A DNA stretch of 22,846 nucleotides, from the NCBI GenBank assembly GCA_016874895.1, contig VGSX01000022.1:1-22846 (forward strand). Reading direction: 5' to 3'. Within the stretch, counting starts at the first letter, position 1. Each line of letters opens with the position of its first letter. The notes under the pieces were generated by a model. It was not told the DNA's origin and ran no database searches. It worked only from the letters and a program-made list of their open reading frames with translations. A program made the position numbers and the translations under genes. Positions 11,778-19,858 of the stretch are shown piece after piece. This DNA is from Deltaproteobacteria bacterium. Lineage in GTDB: Bacteria > Desulfobacterota > Desulfobaccia > Desulfobaccales > Desulfobaccaceae.

Positions 11778-14300
11778 ATGCTTGGATATATCTTGAAAAG
11801 AATTTTCGGCAGCCAGAATGAGCGGGAAATCCGCCGGTTGGCACCCCTCGTGGACCGGATCAACGGCCTGGAACCGGAAATCCGTTCCCTCACGGATGCA
11901 CAACTGCAAGCCCAGACGGCCGTCTTCAAAGAAAGACTCGCGCGGGGGGAAAGTCTGGAGGATCTGCTGCCCGAGGCCTTTGCCGTGGCCCGGGAGGCCT
12001 CCCTCCGGGTTTTGCGCATGCGTCCCTTTGATGTCCAGCTCATCGGCGGCATGGTGCTCCATGAAGGCAAGATCGCCGAGATGAAGACCGGGGAAGGCAA
12101 AACCCTGGTGGCGGTGCTGCCGGTCTACCTCAACGCCCTCACCGGAAGGGGGGTGCACGTGGTCACCGTCAACGACTACCTGGCCAGACGCGACAGCGAC
12201 TGGATGGGCAGCGTTTACCGCTTTCTGGGTCTGTCGGTGGGCACCATCGTGCACGGGCTCGATGACAGCCAACGGCGCCGGGCCTATAATGCCGACGTCA
12301 CCTATGGCACTAATAACGAGTTCGGTTTTGATTATCTCCGGGACAACATGAAATTCTCCCTGGAGGACTATGTCCAGCGGGAATTTAACTACGGCATCGT
12401 GGACGAGGTGGATTCCATCCTCATTGACGAGGCCAGGACGCCCCTCATCATTTCGGGTCCGGCGGAGGAGTCCACCGAACTGTACCACCGCATCAACCGG
12501 GTGGCCACCATGCTCCACAAAGAACGCGATTTCACGGTGGATGAAAAATCCCGGGCCGTGCTGATGACTGAGGCGGGGGTGGCCCAGGCGGAAAAGATCA
12601 TGAACCTGGAAAATCTCTACGACCCCCGCAACATCGAGGCCCTGCACCATCTCAATCAGGCCTTGAAGGCCCATTCCCTGTTTAAAAAGGATGTGGACTA
12701 CATCGTCAAAGACGGTCAGGTGATCATTGTGGATGAATTTACCGGGCGATTGATGCCGGGCCGCCGCTACTCCGACGGGCTGCACCAGGCCCTGGAGGCC
12801 AAGGAAGGGGTGCGCATCGAAAACGAGAACCAGACCCTGGCATCCATTACCTTCCAGAATTACTTCCGCATGTACAAAAAATTGGCTGGCATGACCGGGA
12901 CTGCGGACACCGAGGCTGAAGAATTTAAAAAGATTTATAAACTCGACGTAATGGTGATTCCCACCCACAAGAAAATGATCCGGCTGGATTATCCCGACGC
13001 CATCTATAAAAGCGAGGCGGAAAAGTTCCAGGCGGTGGTGGAGGAAATCAAGGAATGCCACCAGCAGGGGCAACCGGTGCTGGTGGGCACCACCTCCATT
13101 GAAAAGTCCGAGCGCCTCAGCCGCATGCTGAAATTACAGGGAATCAAGCATGAGGTGCTTAATGCCAAACATCATGAAAAAGAGGCGCAGATCGTGGCCC
13201 ATGCCGGACAGTTGGGAACGGTGACCATCGCCACTAACATGGCCGGGCGGGGTACCGACATCGTCCTGGGACCCGGGGTGGTGGCCACCGGCGGCCTGCA
13301 CATCATCGGCACCGAACGCCATGAAAGCCGGCGCATCGACAACCAGTTGCGGGGCCGCTCCGGACGCCAGGGCGATCCGGGGTCGTCCCGGTTCTATCTC
13401 TCCCTGGAGGACGATCTCCTCCGGATTTTCGGCTCAGACCGGATGAAAAGCCTCATGGGACGCCTGGGCATGGAGGATGGCCAGCCCATCGAACACCGGA
13501 TGGTCAGCAATGCCATCGAACGGGCCCAGAGACGGGTGGAAGCCCACAATTTCGACATCCGGAAACACCTCCTGGAATATGACAACGTCATGAATAAACA
13601 ACGGGAGGTTATCTACAGCCAGCGCCGGGAAATCCTGGGCGGGGCCGACTTGTCCGAGGAAATCCAGGAAATGGCCCAGGAACTCATCGACAGCCTCCTG
13701 GATCAGTTCACCGATGCCCAATCCATGCCCGATGACTGGGATCTCGAAGGCCTGGAAGAGGCAGTCCTGCACCGCTTCGGGGTGCGTCTGGGCTTGGACC
13801 ACCTGAATATTGATGACCTAGGCCATGCGGAACTGCGGGAACTGGTTCACTATAAGGTATTGTTGGCTTACAAGGAGAAATACCAGGCACTCGGATCGGA
13901 AGTTGTCGAACCCCTGCAACGCCAGATTATGCTGCAGATAGTGGACACCCAATGGAAAGACCATCTCCTGGCCATGGATCACTTGCGGGACGGTATCGGC
14001 CTCAGGGGCTACGCCCAGGTAGATCCTTTGAGGGCTTATCAAAAAGAGGGCTACGACATGTTCCTGAACATGATCCAGCGGATTCAGGAAGACACGGTCC
14101 GGACCCTCTTCCTCATCCGGGTACGCCAACCGGAGGAGATCCCCGTATGGGAAGAGCGCCGGGCAGCCATGAATTACAGCCACGGCGGGGGCGGGGGGAG
14201 CCAGCCGGTGCGCCAAGAAACCAAAAAAGTGGGGCGCAATGAACCCTGCCCCTGCGGCAGCGGTAAAAAATTCAAAAAGTGCTGCGCCAATAAGAAGTGA
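11778..14300 (+). CDS. secA: SecA, preprotein translocase ATPase
   Basis: An 840-residue motor that drives unfolded preproteins through SecYEG. Walker A lies at 102-109 (MKTGEGKT) and the DEVDSIL Walker B at 209-215. TNMAGRGTDI and the arginine-finger region QLRGRSGRQGDPG lie in the second nucleotide-binding half. The C-terminus carries the SEC-C zinc motif, Cys824-x-Cys826-x8-Cys835-Cys836 (CPCGSGKKFKKCC), which binds SecB or ribosomes. A glycine-rich linker precedes it. Length is close to Bacillus SecA (841). GCGAGGA upstream of ATG 11778 sets the start. It has its own promoter (11585-11613), and argJ follows after about 100 bases. Confidence 0.98.
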   Translation: MLGYILKRIFGSQNEREIRRLAPLVDRINGLEPEIRSLTDAQLQAQTAVFKERLARGESLEDLLPEAFAVAREASLRVLRMRPFDVQLIGGMVLHEGKIAEMKTGEGKTLVAVLPVYLNALTGRGVHVVTVNDYLARRDSDWMGSVYRFLGLSVGTIVHGLDDSQRRRAYNADVTYGTNNEFGFDYLRDNMKFSLEDYVQREFNYGIVDEVDSILIDEARTPLIISGPAEESTELYHRINRVATMLHKERDFTVDEKSRAVLMTEAGVAQAEKIMNLENLYDPRNIEALHHLNQALKAHSLFKKDVDYIVKDGQVIIVDEFTGRLMPGRRYSDGLHQALEAKEGVRIENENQTLASITFQNYFRMYKKLAGMTGTADTEAEEFKKIYKLDVMVIPTHKKMIRLDYPDAIYKSEAEKFQAVVEEIKECHQQGQPVLVGTTSIEKSERLSRMLKLQGIKHEVLNAKHHEKEAQIVAHAGQLGTVTIATNMAGRGTDIVLGPGVVATGGLHIIGTERHESRRIDNQLRGRSGRQGDPGSSRFYLSLEDDLLRIFGSDRMKSLMGRLGMEDGQPIEHRMVSNAIERAQRRVEAHNFDIRKHLLEYDNVMNKQREVIYSQRREILGGADLSEEIQEMAQELIDSLLDQFTDAQSMPDDWDLEGLEEAVLHRFGVRLGLDHLNIDDLGHAELRELVHYKVLLAYKEKYQALGSEVVEPLQRQIMLQIVDTQWKDHLLAMDHLRDGIGLRGYAQVDPLRAYQKEGYDMFLNMIQRIQEDTVRTLFLIRVRQPEEIPVWEERRAAMNYSHGGGGGSQPVRQETKKVGRNEPCPCGSGKKFKKCCANKK

Positions 14301-14404
14301 GCGGTGGGCAATGGACAGAAAGTGGGCCCGGCTTCGGCGCGCCCCTATTGCTCATAAGGTCTTTGAACCTTGAACTTTGCTGATCTGTTTATCAGGACAA
14401 AAAC

Positions 14405-15607
14405 ATGGAGCACGAAAATAAGTTGATCGTTCCCGGCTTTCGGGCTGCGGCCGTCGAGGCGGCCATCAAAAAACCCGGCCGCCTGGACCTGGCCGTCATC
14501 GTGGCCGATCAACCCGTGGCCGCCGCCGGGGTCTTGACCACCAACAAGGTCAAGGCCGCCCCGGTTCTCCTCTGCCAACAGAGATTGCGGGCCGGCAAAG
14601 CCCAGGCTATCCTGGTGAACAGCGGCAACGCCAACGCCTGCACCGGCGAGGCTGGTCTTGAAGCCGCCTCGGCCGCCTGCCGGGCCGTGACCGAACTTCT
14701 CGGATGTCCGGAACAACTGATTCTGCCGGCCTCCACCGGGGTCATCGGCCAGCCCCTGCCGGTGGACCGCATCCTTGACGTCCTCCCCTCCCTGACAGCC
14801 AGCTTACACCCTGGAGGCCTGCCCCAGGTGGCCGAAGCCATCATGACCACGGACACCTTCCCGAAAACCTCCCTGGTGCACACCGACATCGACGGCGTTA
14901 GGGTGACTGTGGCCGGCCTGGCCAAAGGGGCCGGCATGATTCATCCTGATATGGCCACCATGCTGGTGTTTTTGCTCACCGACGCGGCCGTCAGCCCCAA
15001 GGCCCTGAAAGCCGCCGTCAAACAGGGATTGACAGGCAGCTTTAACCGCATCACCGTGGACGGCGACACCAGCACCAACGACTGTGTCCTGGCCCTGGCC
15101 AGCGGTGCCGCGGGTCACCGGCCCATAGAAAACCTGCACTCCCCGGCGGGGGAAATCCTGGCTGCCTCCCTGCACACGGTTATGGCGGACCTGGCCGTCC
15201 AGGTCGTCCGGGACGGCGAGGGCGCCGCCCACGTCTTTCAGGTTGTCGTCGAGGGTGCCGCCAGCCCCGCCGATGCCCTTAAGGCGGCTCGGACCGTGGC
15301 CCTCTCCCCCCTGGTAAAAACCGCCGTGGCCGGCGAGGACGCCAACTGGGGGCGCATTATGGCAGCCTTGGGCAGGGCTAGAGTGAAGCTAAACCCCAAC
15401 CGGGTAAATATCTTTTTCGGCCCCCAGCAGGTGGTCAAAGCCGGACTCGGCCTGGGTCCGGCTGCCGAAGAAACGGCCCGACAAGTGATGGCCGCCGGGA
15501 GGTTCGACCTGCGCATACATCTCAATCTGGGAACAGCCTCGGACTCCTACCTCACCTGCGACCTGACCGCCGACTACGTCCGCATCAATGCCGATTACCG
15601 GAGCTGA
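14405..15607 (+). CDS. argJ: ArgJ, ornithine acetyltransferase / N-acetylglutamate synthase
   Basis: A 400-residue Ntn-type proenzyme. It moves acetyl from N-acetylornithine to glutamate, recycling the acetyl group in arginine synthesis; bifunctional forms also use acetyl-CoA. The autocleavage site is KGAGMIHPDMATML, with Thr185 as the new N-terminal nucleophile. Also visible are VNSGNANACTG (oxyanion region), GDTSTNDCV and EDANWGRI. Length is typical. AGGAC precedes the ATG. Together with the short synthase at 11068 it covers both entries into acetylated intermediates, although secA separates them. Confidence 0.97.
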   Translation: MEHENKLIVPGFRAAAVEAAIKKPGRLDLAVIVADQPVAAAGVLTTNKVKAAPVLLCQQRLRAGKAQAILVNSGNANACTGEAGLEAASAACRAVTELLGCPEQLILPASTGVIGQPLPVDRILDVLPSLTASLHPGGLPQVAEAIMTTDTFPKTSLVHTDIDGVRVTVAGLAKGAGMIHPDMATMLVFLLTDAAVSPKALKAAVKQGLTGSFNRITVDGDTSTNDCVLALASGAAGHRPIENLHSPAGEILAASLHTVMADLAVQVVRDGEGAAHVFQVVVEGAASPADALKAARTVALSPLVKTAVAGEDANWGRIMAALGRARVKLNPNRVNIFFGPQQVVKAGLGLGPAAEETARQVMAAGRFDLRIHLNLGTASDSYLTCDLTADYVRINADYRS

Positions 15608-15761
15608 AAGAAGATTCCCCCAAGAATTTCTTTATGAGGGTTAGCTCATTAGGTCCATTAATTTTATTGGAATTAAGTGCCGATGGGTATTATTATTTTT
15701 ATATGAAGGCATTGTTCCACCACCTCGCAGCTCGAACCGCCGTTAGATAGTAAGGTTTATC

Positions 15762-16781
15762 ATGAAAACAGTAAAAAAAATCATGCTACTCTGGCTCTGC
15801 CTGGCGGTGTGGTCGGGCTCTCCGGCGGCCTTTGCCCAGGACGATCTCCCCGCCATAATTAAGCGCATTTCCCCGGCGGTGGTGGTAGTGGAAACCCAGA
15901 GAGGCAGATCCAAGGGCTTGGGGACAGGGTTTTTTATCAATCCCCAGGGTCATATTGTCACCAATTATCACGTCGTCTTCGGCGCCGATCGGGCGGTGGT
16001 GAGAACGCATGAGGGGCGCCGCTACCCGGTAAAAAGAATATTGGCCGAGGATAAAGAAGCCGATCTCGTCCTGCTGGCCGCCGACATTCCCACCGGTAAC
16101 ATCACGTATCTGGAGGTCACGGGACAATTGCCCGAAGTGGGGGAAAAGATCTATGCCATCGGTCACCCCATGGGGCTGGAAAAGACGGTCTCCGAAGGGA
16201 TCGTTTCGGCCATCCGCAAATTACCCAGACTCGGCGATATCATTCAAATAACCGCGCCCATCTCCCAGGGCTCCAGCGGCGGTCCGGTCTTCAACGCCCA
16301 GGGCCAGGTCATCGGGGTGGCCAGGGCTACGTTCCGGGCCGGCCAGAATTTGAACTTTGCGGTGCCGGGCCAAAAGGTCCTGGAGCTGCGCGGGGGGCAA
16401 GGCCACAGCTTCCGGGACTTCTCCATGGAAATGCCGGGCGCCGCCCTGGAAATGTTCCAGAGAGGGCGCACTTTCCACGCCCGCAAGGAATATTCCAAGG
16501 CGATTCAGGCATTCCAGGAGGCCCTTAAGGCCAAGCCGGATTTCGCCGAGGCCTATCACGGCATCGGCATGTCCTATGGCGCCATGGGCAGACATGATCA
16601 GGCCATTGAAAATTTCCGCCAGGCGATCAGTCTTAAATCAAAGGTTCCTTATTTTCATTATCATCTGGGGGTGGCGTATTACGCCGCAGGTCAACGAACC
16701 GAGGCCTGGGCAGAATATCGCCTCCTGGCCGGACTGGACCCTAACCTGGCGCAGCAACTCAGAACGATCTTAACAAGATAA
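15762..16781 (+). CDS. Periplasmic trypsin-like (HtrA-type) protease with C-terminal TPRs
   Basis: A 339-residue protein. A signal peptide (1-25, cut after AAFA) exports it to the periplasm. The chymotrypsin-fold protease domain has His70 (TNYHVV), Asp101 (ADLVLL) and Ser172 (GSSGGPVF), a complete catalytic triad. HtrA proteins normally carry PDZ domains; here none is seen. About three TPR repeats occupy residues 225-330 (EMFQRGRTFHARKEYSKAIQ, AYHGIGMSYGAMGRHDQAIE, HYHLGVAYYAAGQRTEAWAE) and could bind partners or substrates. Probably protein quality control; substrates unknown. Confidence 0.9.
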   Translation: MKTVKKIMLLWLCLAVWSGSPAAFAQDDLPAIIKRISPAVVVVETQRGRSKGLGTGFFINPQGHIVTNYHVVFGADRAVVRTHEGRRYPVKRILAEDKEADLVLLAADIPTGNITYLEVTGQLPEVGEKIYAIGHPMGLEKTVSEGIVSAIRKLPRLGDIIQITAPISQGSSGGPVFNAQGQVIGVARATFRAGQNLNFAVPGQKVLELRGGQGHSFRDFSMEMPGAALEMFQRGRTFHARKEYSKAIQAFQEALKAKPDFAEAYHGIGMSYGAMGRHDQAIENFRQAISLKSKVPYFHYHLGVAYYAAGQRTEAWAEYRLLAGLDPNLAQQLRTILTR

Positions 16782-16820
16782 CAATTTCACCAGGCAGGAG
16801 GTCGCCTGAAAGAAGTAACG

Positions 16821-16836
16821 ACACAATGCATCGTGT
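16821..16836. promoter_or_regulatory. Near-perfect 16-bp palindrome upstream of lipoprotein gene
   Basis: ACACAATGCATCGTGT is symmetric except for one pair. It lies about 57 bases before the lipoprotein ATG and 40 after the protease stop. It may be an operator or chance. Confidence 0.25.
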
Positions 16837-16892
16837 TTTCCGGATTAACCCGGATAGGTATAACTTCTAGTCATAAAAAGAGGGTTTGCCAG

Positions 16893-17099
16893 ATGAAAGC
16901 ATGTTTCTTGATTTGCTCAGTCATCATATCTTTAGGATTGGGAGGCTGTGGCACGGCCGGCTACCGGGTGGACCAGCACGCCATGGAACAGGAATGGCCT
17001 ACGGGTTTTGGCACCATCCCGCCCTCCTGGTATGATTATGACCCGGCGTATAAGCACTGGTACGATCCCTGGTATGTGAACCCCTACACGCCGCGTTAG
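16893..17099 (+). CDS. Small aromatic-rich lipoprotein, unknown function
   Basis: A 68-residue protein. The start at 16893 (MKACFLICSVIISLGLGGCG) gives a signal peptide with an LGGC lipobox, so it is likely lipidated at the second-segment Cys. AGAGGG lies upstream; the longer frame from 16833 hides the signal. The mature part is dominated by Trp and Tyr: SWYDYDPAYKHWYDPWYVNP. Such density suggests surface or peptidoglycan association, but no family is recognised. It lies 111 bases after the protease gene, on the same strand, so they may be co-transcribed. Confidence 0.7.
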   Translation: MKACFLICSVIISLGLGGCGTAGYRVDQHAMEQEWPTGFGTIPPSWYDYDPAYKHWYDPWYVNPYTPR

Positions 17100-17350
17100 C
17101 CTCATCTTCTAAAGTCATTTGCTTGCCACAGGATATAACTAATTGAAAAAACAATTTGGCCATACCAGCTTGAAAATAACTCAAAGGTATGCTAACATTG
17201 CCCTTGACAGCTTGTCAGATAATCATCGTGTCCGCATGACGGACGTGGGAAAAATTTAGAAGATTAAAAGAGATTAATATTAATAAGTTAGAGGGAGTCG
17301 AGGCGGTTGCGAAGCCTACTCCCTCCGCAGAAAGAGCGTCCCACCCATCC

Positions 17351-17443
17351 GGAGAGATGACCGAGTCGGCCGAAGGTGCTCGCCTGCTAAGCGAGTGTGG
17401 GGGGAAACCTCCACCGAGGGTTCGAATCCCTCTCTCTCCGCCA
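17351..17443 (+). tRNA. tRNA-Ser (anticodon GCU), CCA encoded
   Basis: Acceptor arm GGAGAGA pairs with TCTCTCC, followed by discriminator G and an encoded CCA. The anticodon stem CTCGC/GCGAG encloses loop CTGCTAA, with anticodon GCT reading AGC and AGU serine codons. The long variable arm (TGTGGGGGG-aaa-CCTCCAC) is that of a class II serine tRNA. The T arm is GAGGG-TTCGAAT-CCCTC. A TTGACA at 17204-17209 lies upstream, but no well-spaced -10 is seen. The spacer 17100-17350 holds no gene; a small GTCCG/CGGAC hairpin lies at 17230-17244. Confidence 0.97.
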
Positions 17444-17450
17444 TCCTTCA

Positions 17451-17777
17451 TCAGGCCTTTTCTTTGTCGATAACTTCATAGGCCCAACTCAATGCCGCCG
17501 ACACTGTGGGAAAGCCGATGGTGCTGGTCAACAGAATCAGGGCATGGGTGATTTCCTCCGGGGTGGCCCCGGCCTGCAGGGCCCGGCGGGTGTGGCTGTG
17601 CACCGAACCCTCGGAGCGGATCGCGGCAGCGGCGGCTAACTGGATAAGATTAGCGATTTTTTCCGGCAACGGCCCTTCCCGCCGGACTGCCTCCCCCAGT
17701 TGTTCCAGGGCCTGGACATAGGCGCCGTGTTTGGCCTTGAGATGAGCGTACCAGGGTGGATATTTAGTTTCGGACAT
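17451..17777 (-). CDS. Carboxymuconolactone decarboxylase/AhpD-fold protein lacking the CxxC cysteines
   Basis: A 108-residue all-helical protein of the CMD (AhpD-like) family: GPLPEKIANLIQLAAAAA, then HTRRALQAGATPEEITHALI. In AhpD the active site is Cys-x2-Cys-x3-His. Here the equivalent positions appear to be Ser55-x2-Ser58-x3-His62, so a thiol peroxidase-type reaction is unlikely while the histidine is kept. The start at 17777 follows AGAGGAGGAAG. An upstream in-frame ATG (17831) is rejected because it would overlap the inverted repeat at 17829. The stop lies seven bases from the tRNA 3' end (convergent). Confidence 0.85.
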   Translation of the reverse strand: MSETKYPPWYAHLKAKHGAYVQALEQLGEAVRREGPLPEKIANLIQLAAAAAIRSEGSVHSHTRRALQAGATPEEITHALILLTSTIGFPTVSAALSWAYEVIDKEKA

Positions 17778-17828
17778 GATCTCTTCCTCCTCTCCGTGTT
17801 TCATTACGGCTGGCAGCTTAATTTCCGG

Positions 17829-17850
17829 CATGATATGTTAATATATCATG
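17829..17850. promoter_or_regulatory. Perfect inverted repeat, candidate operator of the CMD-family gene
   Basis: CATGATAT and ATATCATG (8-bp arms, 6-base spacer GTTAAT) lie 52-73 bases upstream of the CMD-family ATG at 17777, a usual place for a dimeric repressor site. Confidence 0.5.
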
Positions 17851-17960
17851 TGATCCCAAGGACAATCTCACTAAATTTTATCAGCCCTTGCAGTTCAACA
17901 GGTTCGACCCCACAAAGATGAGTTTCACAAGGTCGGCCTGCAGTCTAGAAATGCTACACA

Positions 17961-17989
17961 TTGACAGGCCTGCGGAAAAATACTACTGT
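17961..17989 (+). promoter_or_regulatory. Sigma-70-type promoter for the core-MetE-like gene
   Basis: TTGACA (17961-17966), 17 bases, then TACTGT (17984-17989). Initiation near 17996 places the ATG at 18024 with its GGGAGG in a short leader and argues against the upstream ATG at 18003. Confidence 0.7.
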
Positions 17990-18023
17990 TTAACCTATCC
18001 ATATGCTGTTTCGGGAGGATGAC

Positions 18024-19079
18024 ATGAAGGCTCTGCCCGCTTTAGCGGCCACCGGCATCGGTTCGGTGCCCTTTACCGATGATCAGGAGGCCGTGCATCT
18101 GATCCTGGAAAATCTGCCGGAAATCCCTTTCTGGCCGCAATTGGCCCAAAAGGGTTTTCAAGAAGACATGGTGTCCCAGGGGGTGGGGGGCCTGCCTCTG
18201 ATACACCGGGACAGGGAAAGGCGCCTGGTGCTGGTAAACGATGCCCTTGACCGGGATGCGGCCCTGACGGAATTTTATGAAGCCGCGCTCCAGGAAGATC
18301 TGGATGTCTTCTCCCTGTCCCCCGAAGAGGCAGTGGGGTTTTACGGCCTGTTGAAGGAGCTGTCCTCCCGGCCCGCCGATGCCCCCGCCTTCATCAAAGG
18401 CCAGGTGGTGGGCCCGGTGACCTTCGCCACGGTGGTTAAGGGGACGGACGGCAAAGCCGTTTTATTCGATTATGAACTGAACCAGGCCGTGATCCGGGGC
18501 CTGGCCCTCAAAGCCGCCTGGCAGGCCGCCAAAATCCGGGAAACGGGCCGCCAGGCCGTTATTTTTTTTGACGAACCTTCCCTCACCGGCTTCGGTTCCG
18601 CTTTTATGCAGATTTCCCGGGAAGAGGTGATCACTACTCTCACTGAGACCATCACTGCGGCCCGGGAGACCGGCAGCGCCTTTTTCGGCATTCATTGCTG
18701 CGGCAACACCGATTGGTCCATGCTCATGGAAAGCCCCATCGATATCCTCAGCTTCGATTCCTATGAATTTTTCGAAAACCTGAAGCTGTACGACCAGGCC
18801 TTAAAAAAATTCCTGGACCGGGGCGGGTATCTGGCCTGGGGGTTGGTCCCCACCAGTCCCACGGCCCCGCCGGAGACGGAAGAGGCCCTTTGGGCCCGCT
18901 TCCAGTCACAGGTGGAAGAACTGGGGCGTCTCGGCCTTGACCTGCCTTTTCTCCTGAATCAGAGTTTACTCACCCCGGCCTGCGGCTTAGGGTATCTTTC
19001 GCCTGAGAAGGCCCGAGAGGCCCTGGCGGTTTTGGCCTCATTGAGCCGCCGGGCCAGGGATTGGCTGGCTTCCCTGTAA
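18024..19079 (+). CDS. Core-MetE-like zinc methyltransferase (UROD/MetE superfamily)
   Basis: A 351-residue protein, half the length of cobalamin-independent methionine synthase and covering only its C-terminal catalytic barrel. It opens ATGIGSVPF and has FFDEPSLTGFG (substrate side). Zinc ligands are His224-x-Cys226 in GIHCCGNTDW and Cys320 in LTPACGLGYL, with an acidic ligand likely around DSYEF (245-248). Core-MetE enzymes in anaerobes make methionine from homocysteine using a methyl-corrinoid protein instead of folate; that role is plausible but not shown. GGGAGG five bases upstream fixes ATG 18024. Confidence 0.78.
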   Translation: MKALPALAATGIGSVPFTDDQEAVHLILENLPEIPFWPQLAQKGFQEDMVSQGVGGLPLIHRDRERRLVLVNDALDRDAALTEFYEAALQEDLDVFSLSPEEAVGFYGLLKELSSRPADAPAFIKGQVVGPVTFATVVKGTDGKAVLFDYELNQAVIRGLALKAAWQAAKIRETGRQAVIFFDEPSLTGFGSAFMQISREEVITTLTETITAARETGSAFFGIHCCGNTDWSMLMESPIDILSFDSYEFFENLKLYDQALKKFLDRGGYLAWGLVPTSPTAPPETEEALWARFQSQVEELGRLGLDLPFLLNQSLLTPACGLGYLSPEKAREALAVLASLSRRARDWLASL

Positions 19080-19128
19080 CATTTCCGGCAAGCTCAGTTT
19101 TTAACGTTGGACCGTAGCAGGAGCTCCC

Positions 19129-19530
19129 ATGAAAGTCAAAGAAATCATGGTTCGGGACGTGGCTACCCTGGACGTCGACGATGAACTAAGTTTAGCCAAC
19201 GATATCATGAAATTAGGCCGGATCAGGCACATGCCCGTGGTGGAAGGCAGAAATCTCGTGGGAATTCTTTCAGAACGGGACCTTTTCCGGAGTTCCCTGG
19301 TGGAGGCCCTGGGGCATGAACCCGGTGAGACCCGGGCGGTCATGAAGGCCATCCGCATCAAGGACATCATGATCACAAAGGTCGTCACCACCTCGCCGGA
19401 GGCCGATGTCAAGGATGCGGTGCAACTCATGCTGACGCATAAAATCGGCTGCGTCCCCGTGGTTCAGGGAGGGGAGCTGGTGGGCCTGGTGACGGAAACC
19501 GACATTCTGCTGCTCTTTTTAAAAGCGTGA
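19129..19530 (+). CDS. Two-CBS-domain (Bateman module) protein
   Basis: A 133-residue protein made of two CBS domains. The first has VKEIMVRDVATLDVDDELS to GILSERDLFR, and the second IKDIMITKVVTTSPEADVKD to GLVTETDILL. Such stand-alone modules bind adenosine nucleotides (AMP, ATP or S-adenosylmethionine) and act as energy or SAM sensors. AGGAG precedes the ATG. It follows the methyltransferase gene by about 50 bases on the same strand, so it may be in its operon and sense a related nucleotide (inference). Confidence 0.93.
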   Translation: MKVKEIMVRDVATLDVDDELSLANDIMKLGRIRHMPVVEGRNLVGILSERDLFRSSLVEALGHEPGETRAVMKAIRIKDIMITKVVTTSPEADVKDAVQLMLTHKIGCVPVVQGGELVGLVTETDILLLFLKA

Positions 19531-19556
19531 CCCGATTACCCTGAAGTGCAGGCGCC

Positions 19557-19748
19557 TCAGTGGACGTCGTCATCCACCTTTTCGATGGTGAACCAGCCGA
19601 TCTGCTCCCGGCCGCAACAGGCGAAGTCGGCCCGCCAGTATTCGAAGTACGCATCCGCCTGGCAGGACTCCGGAAAAACCTCGCGCCACGTGCCGCACTC
19701 CCGGCATTGCGCCCAAAACCTGTCTTCCACCACCCGGCCCTGGGTCAT
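19557..19748 (-). CDS. Small Cys-rich (zinc-ribbon-like) hypothetical protein
   Basis: A 63-residue protein with five cysteines: QCRECGTW (CxxC), ESCQAD and FACCGRE. It is rich in Trp, Phe and Tyr. The CxxC...CC pattern suggests a treble-clef or rubredoxin-like metal site. The residue composition is protein-like and the plus-strand frames over it are not. The start is the first ATG after an in-frame TAG; no clear ribosome-binding site is seen, so it may be translated from an ilvE read-through transcript (same strand, 110 bases downstream). No family is recognised. Confidence 0.6.
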   Translation of the reverse strand: MTQGRVVEDRFWAQCRECGTWREVFPESCQADAYFEYWRADFACCGREQIGWFTIEKVDDDVH

Positions 19749-19858
19749 GGCGGTCTATGCGTTACCAAGTATAACGTGGGAACGAGGACAGGCCAGGATG
19801 CGTTCCCCAGTATGACTCGGGATCGAGATCAAAACTGCCCACAGGTCACTGATCACAC

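Noticed and set aside
11727..13073. 448-codon minus-strand frame across secA
   Set aside because: Antisense to SecA with all motifs intact on the plus strand; the minus-strand frame shows no domain.
17204..17223. TTGACA...GATAAT as a promoter for tRNA-Ser
   Set aside because: The spacing is only eight bases, and no -10 box is found at 16-18 bases.
17215..17451. 78-codon minus-strand frame over the tRNA
   Set aside because: It is the reverse complement of tRNA-Ser and its flank; such frames are a common false annotation.
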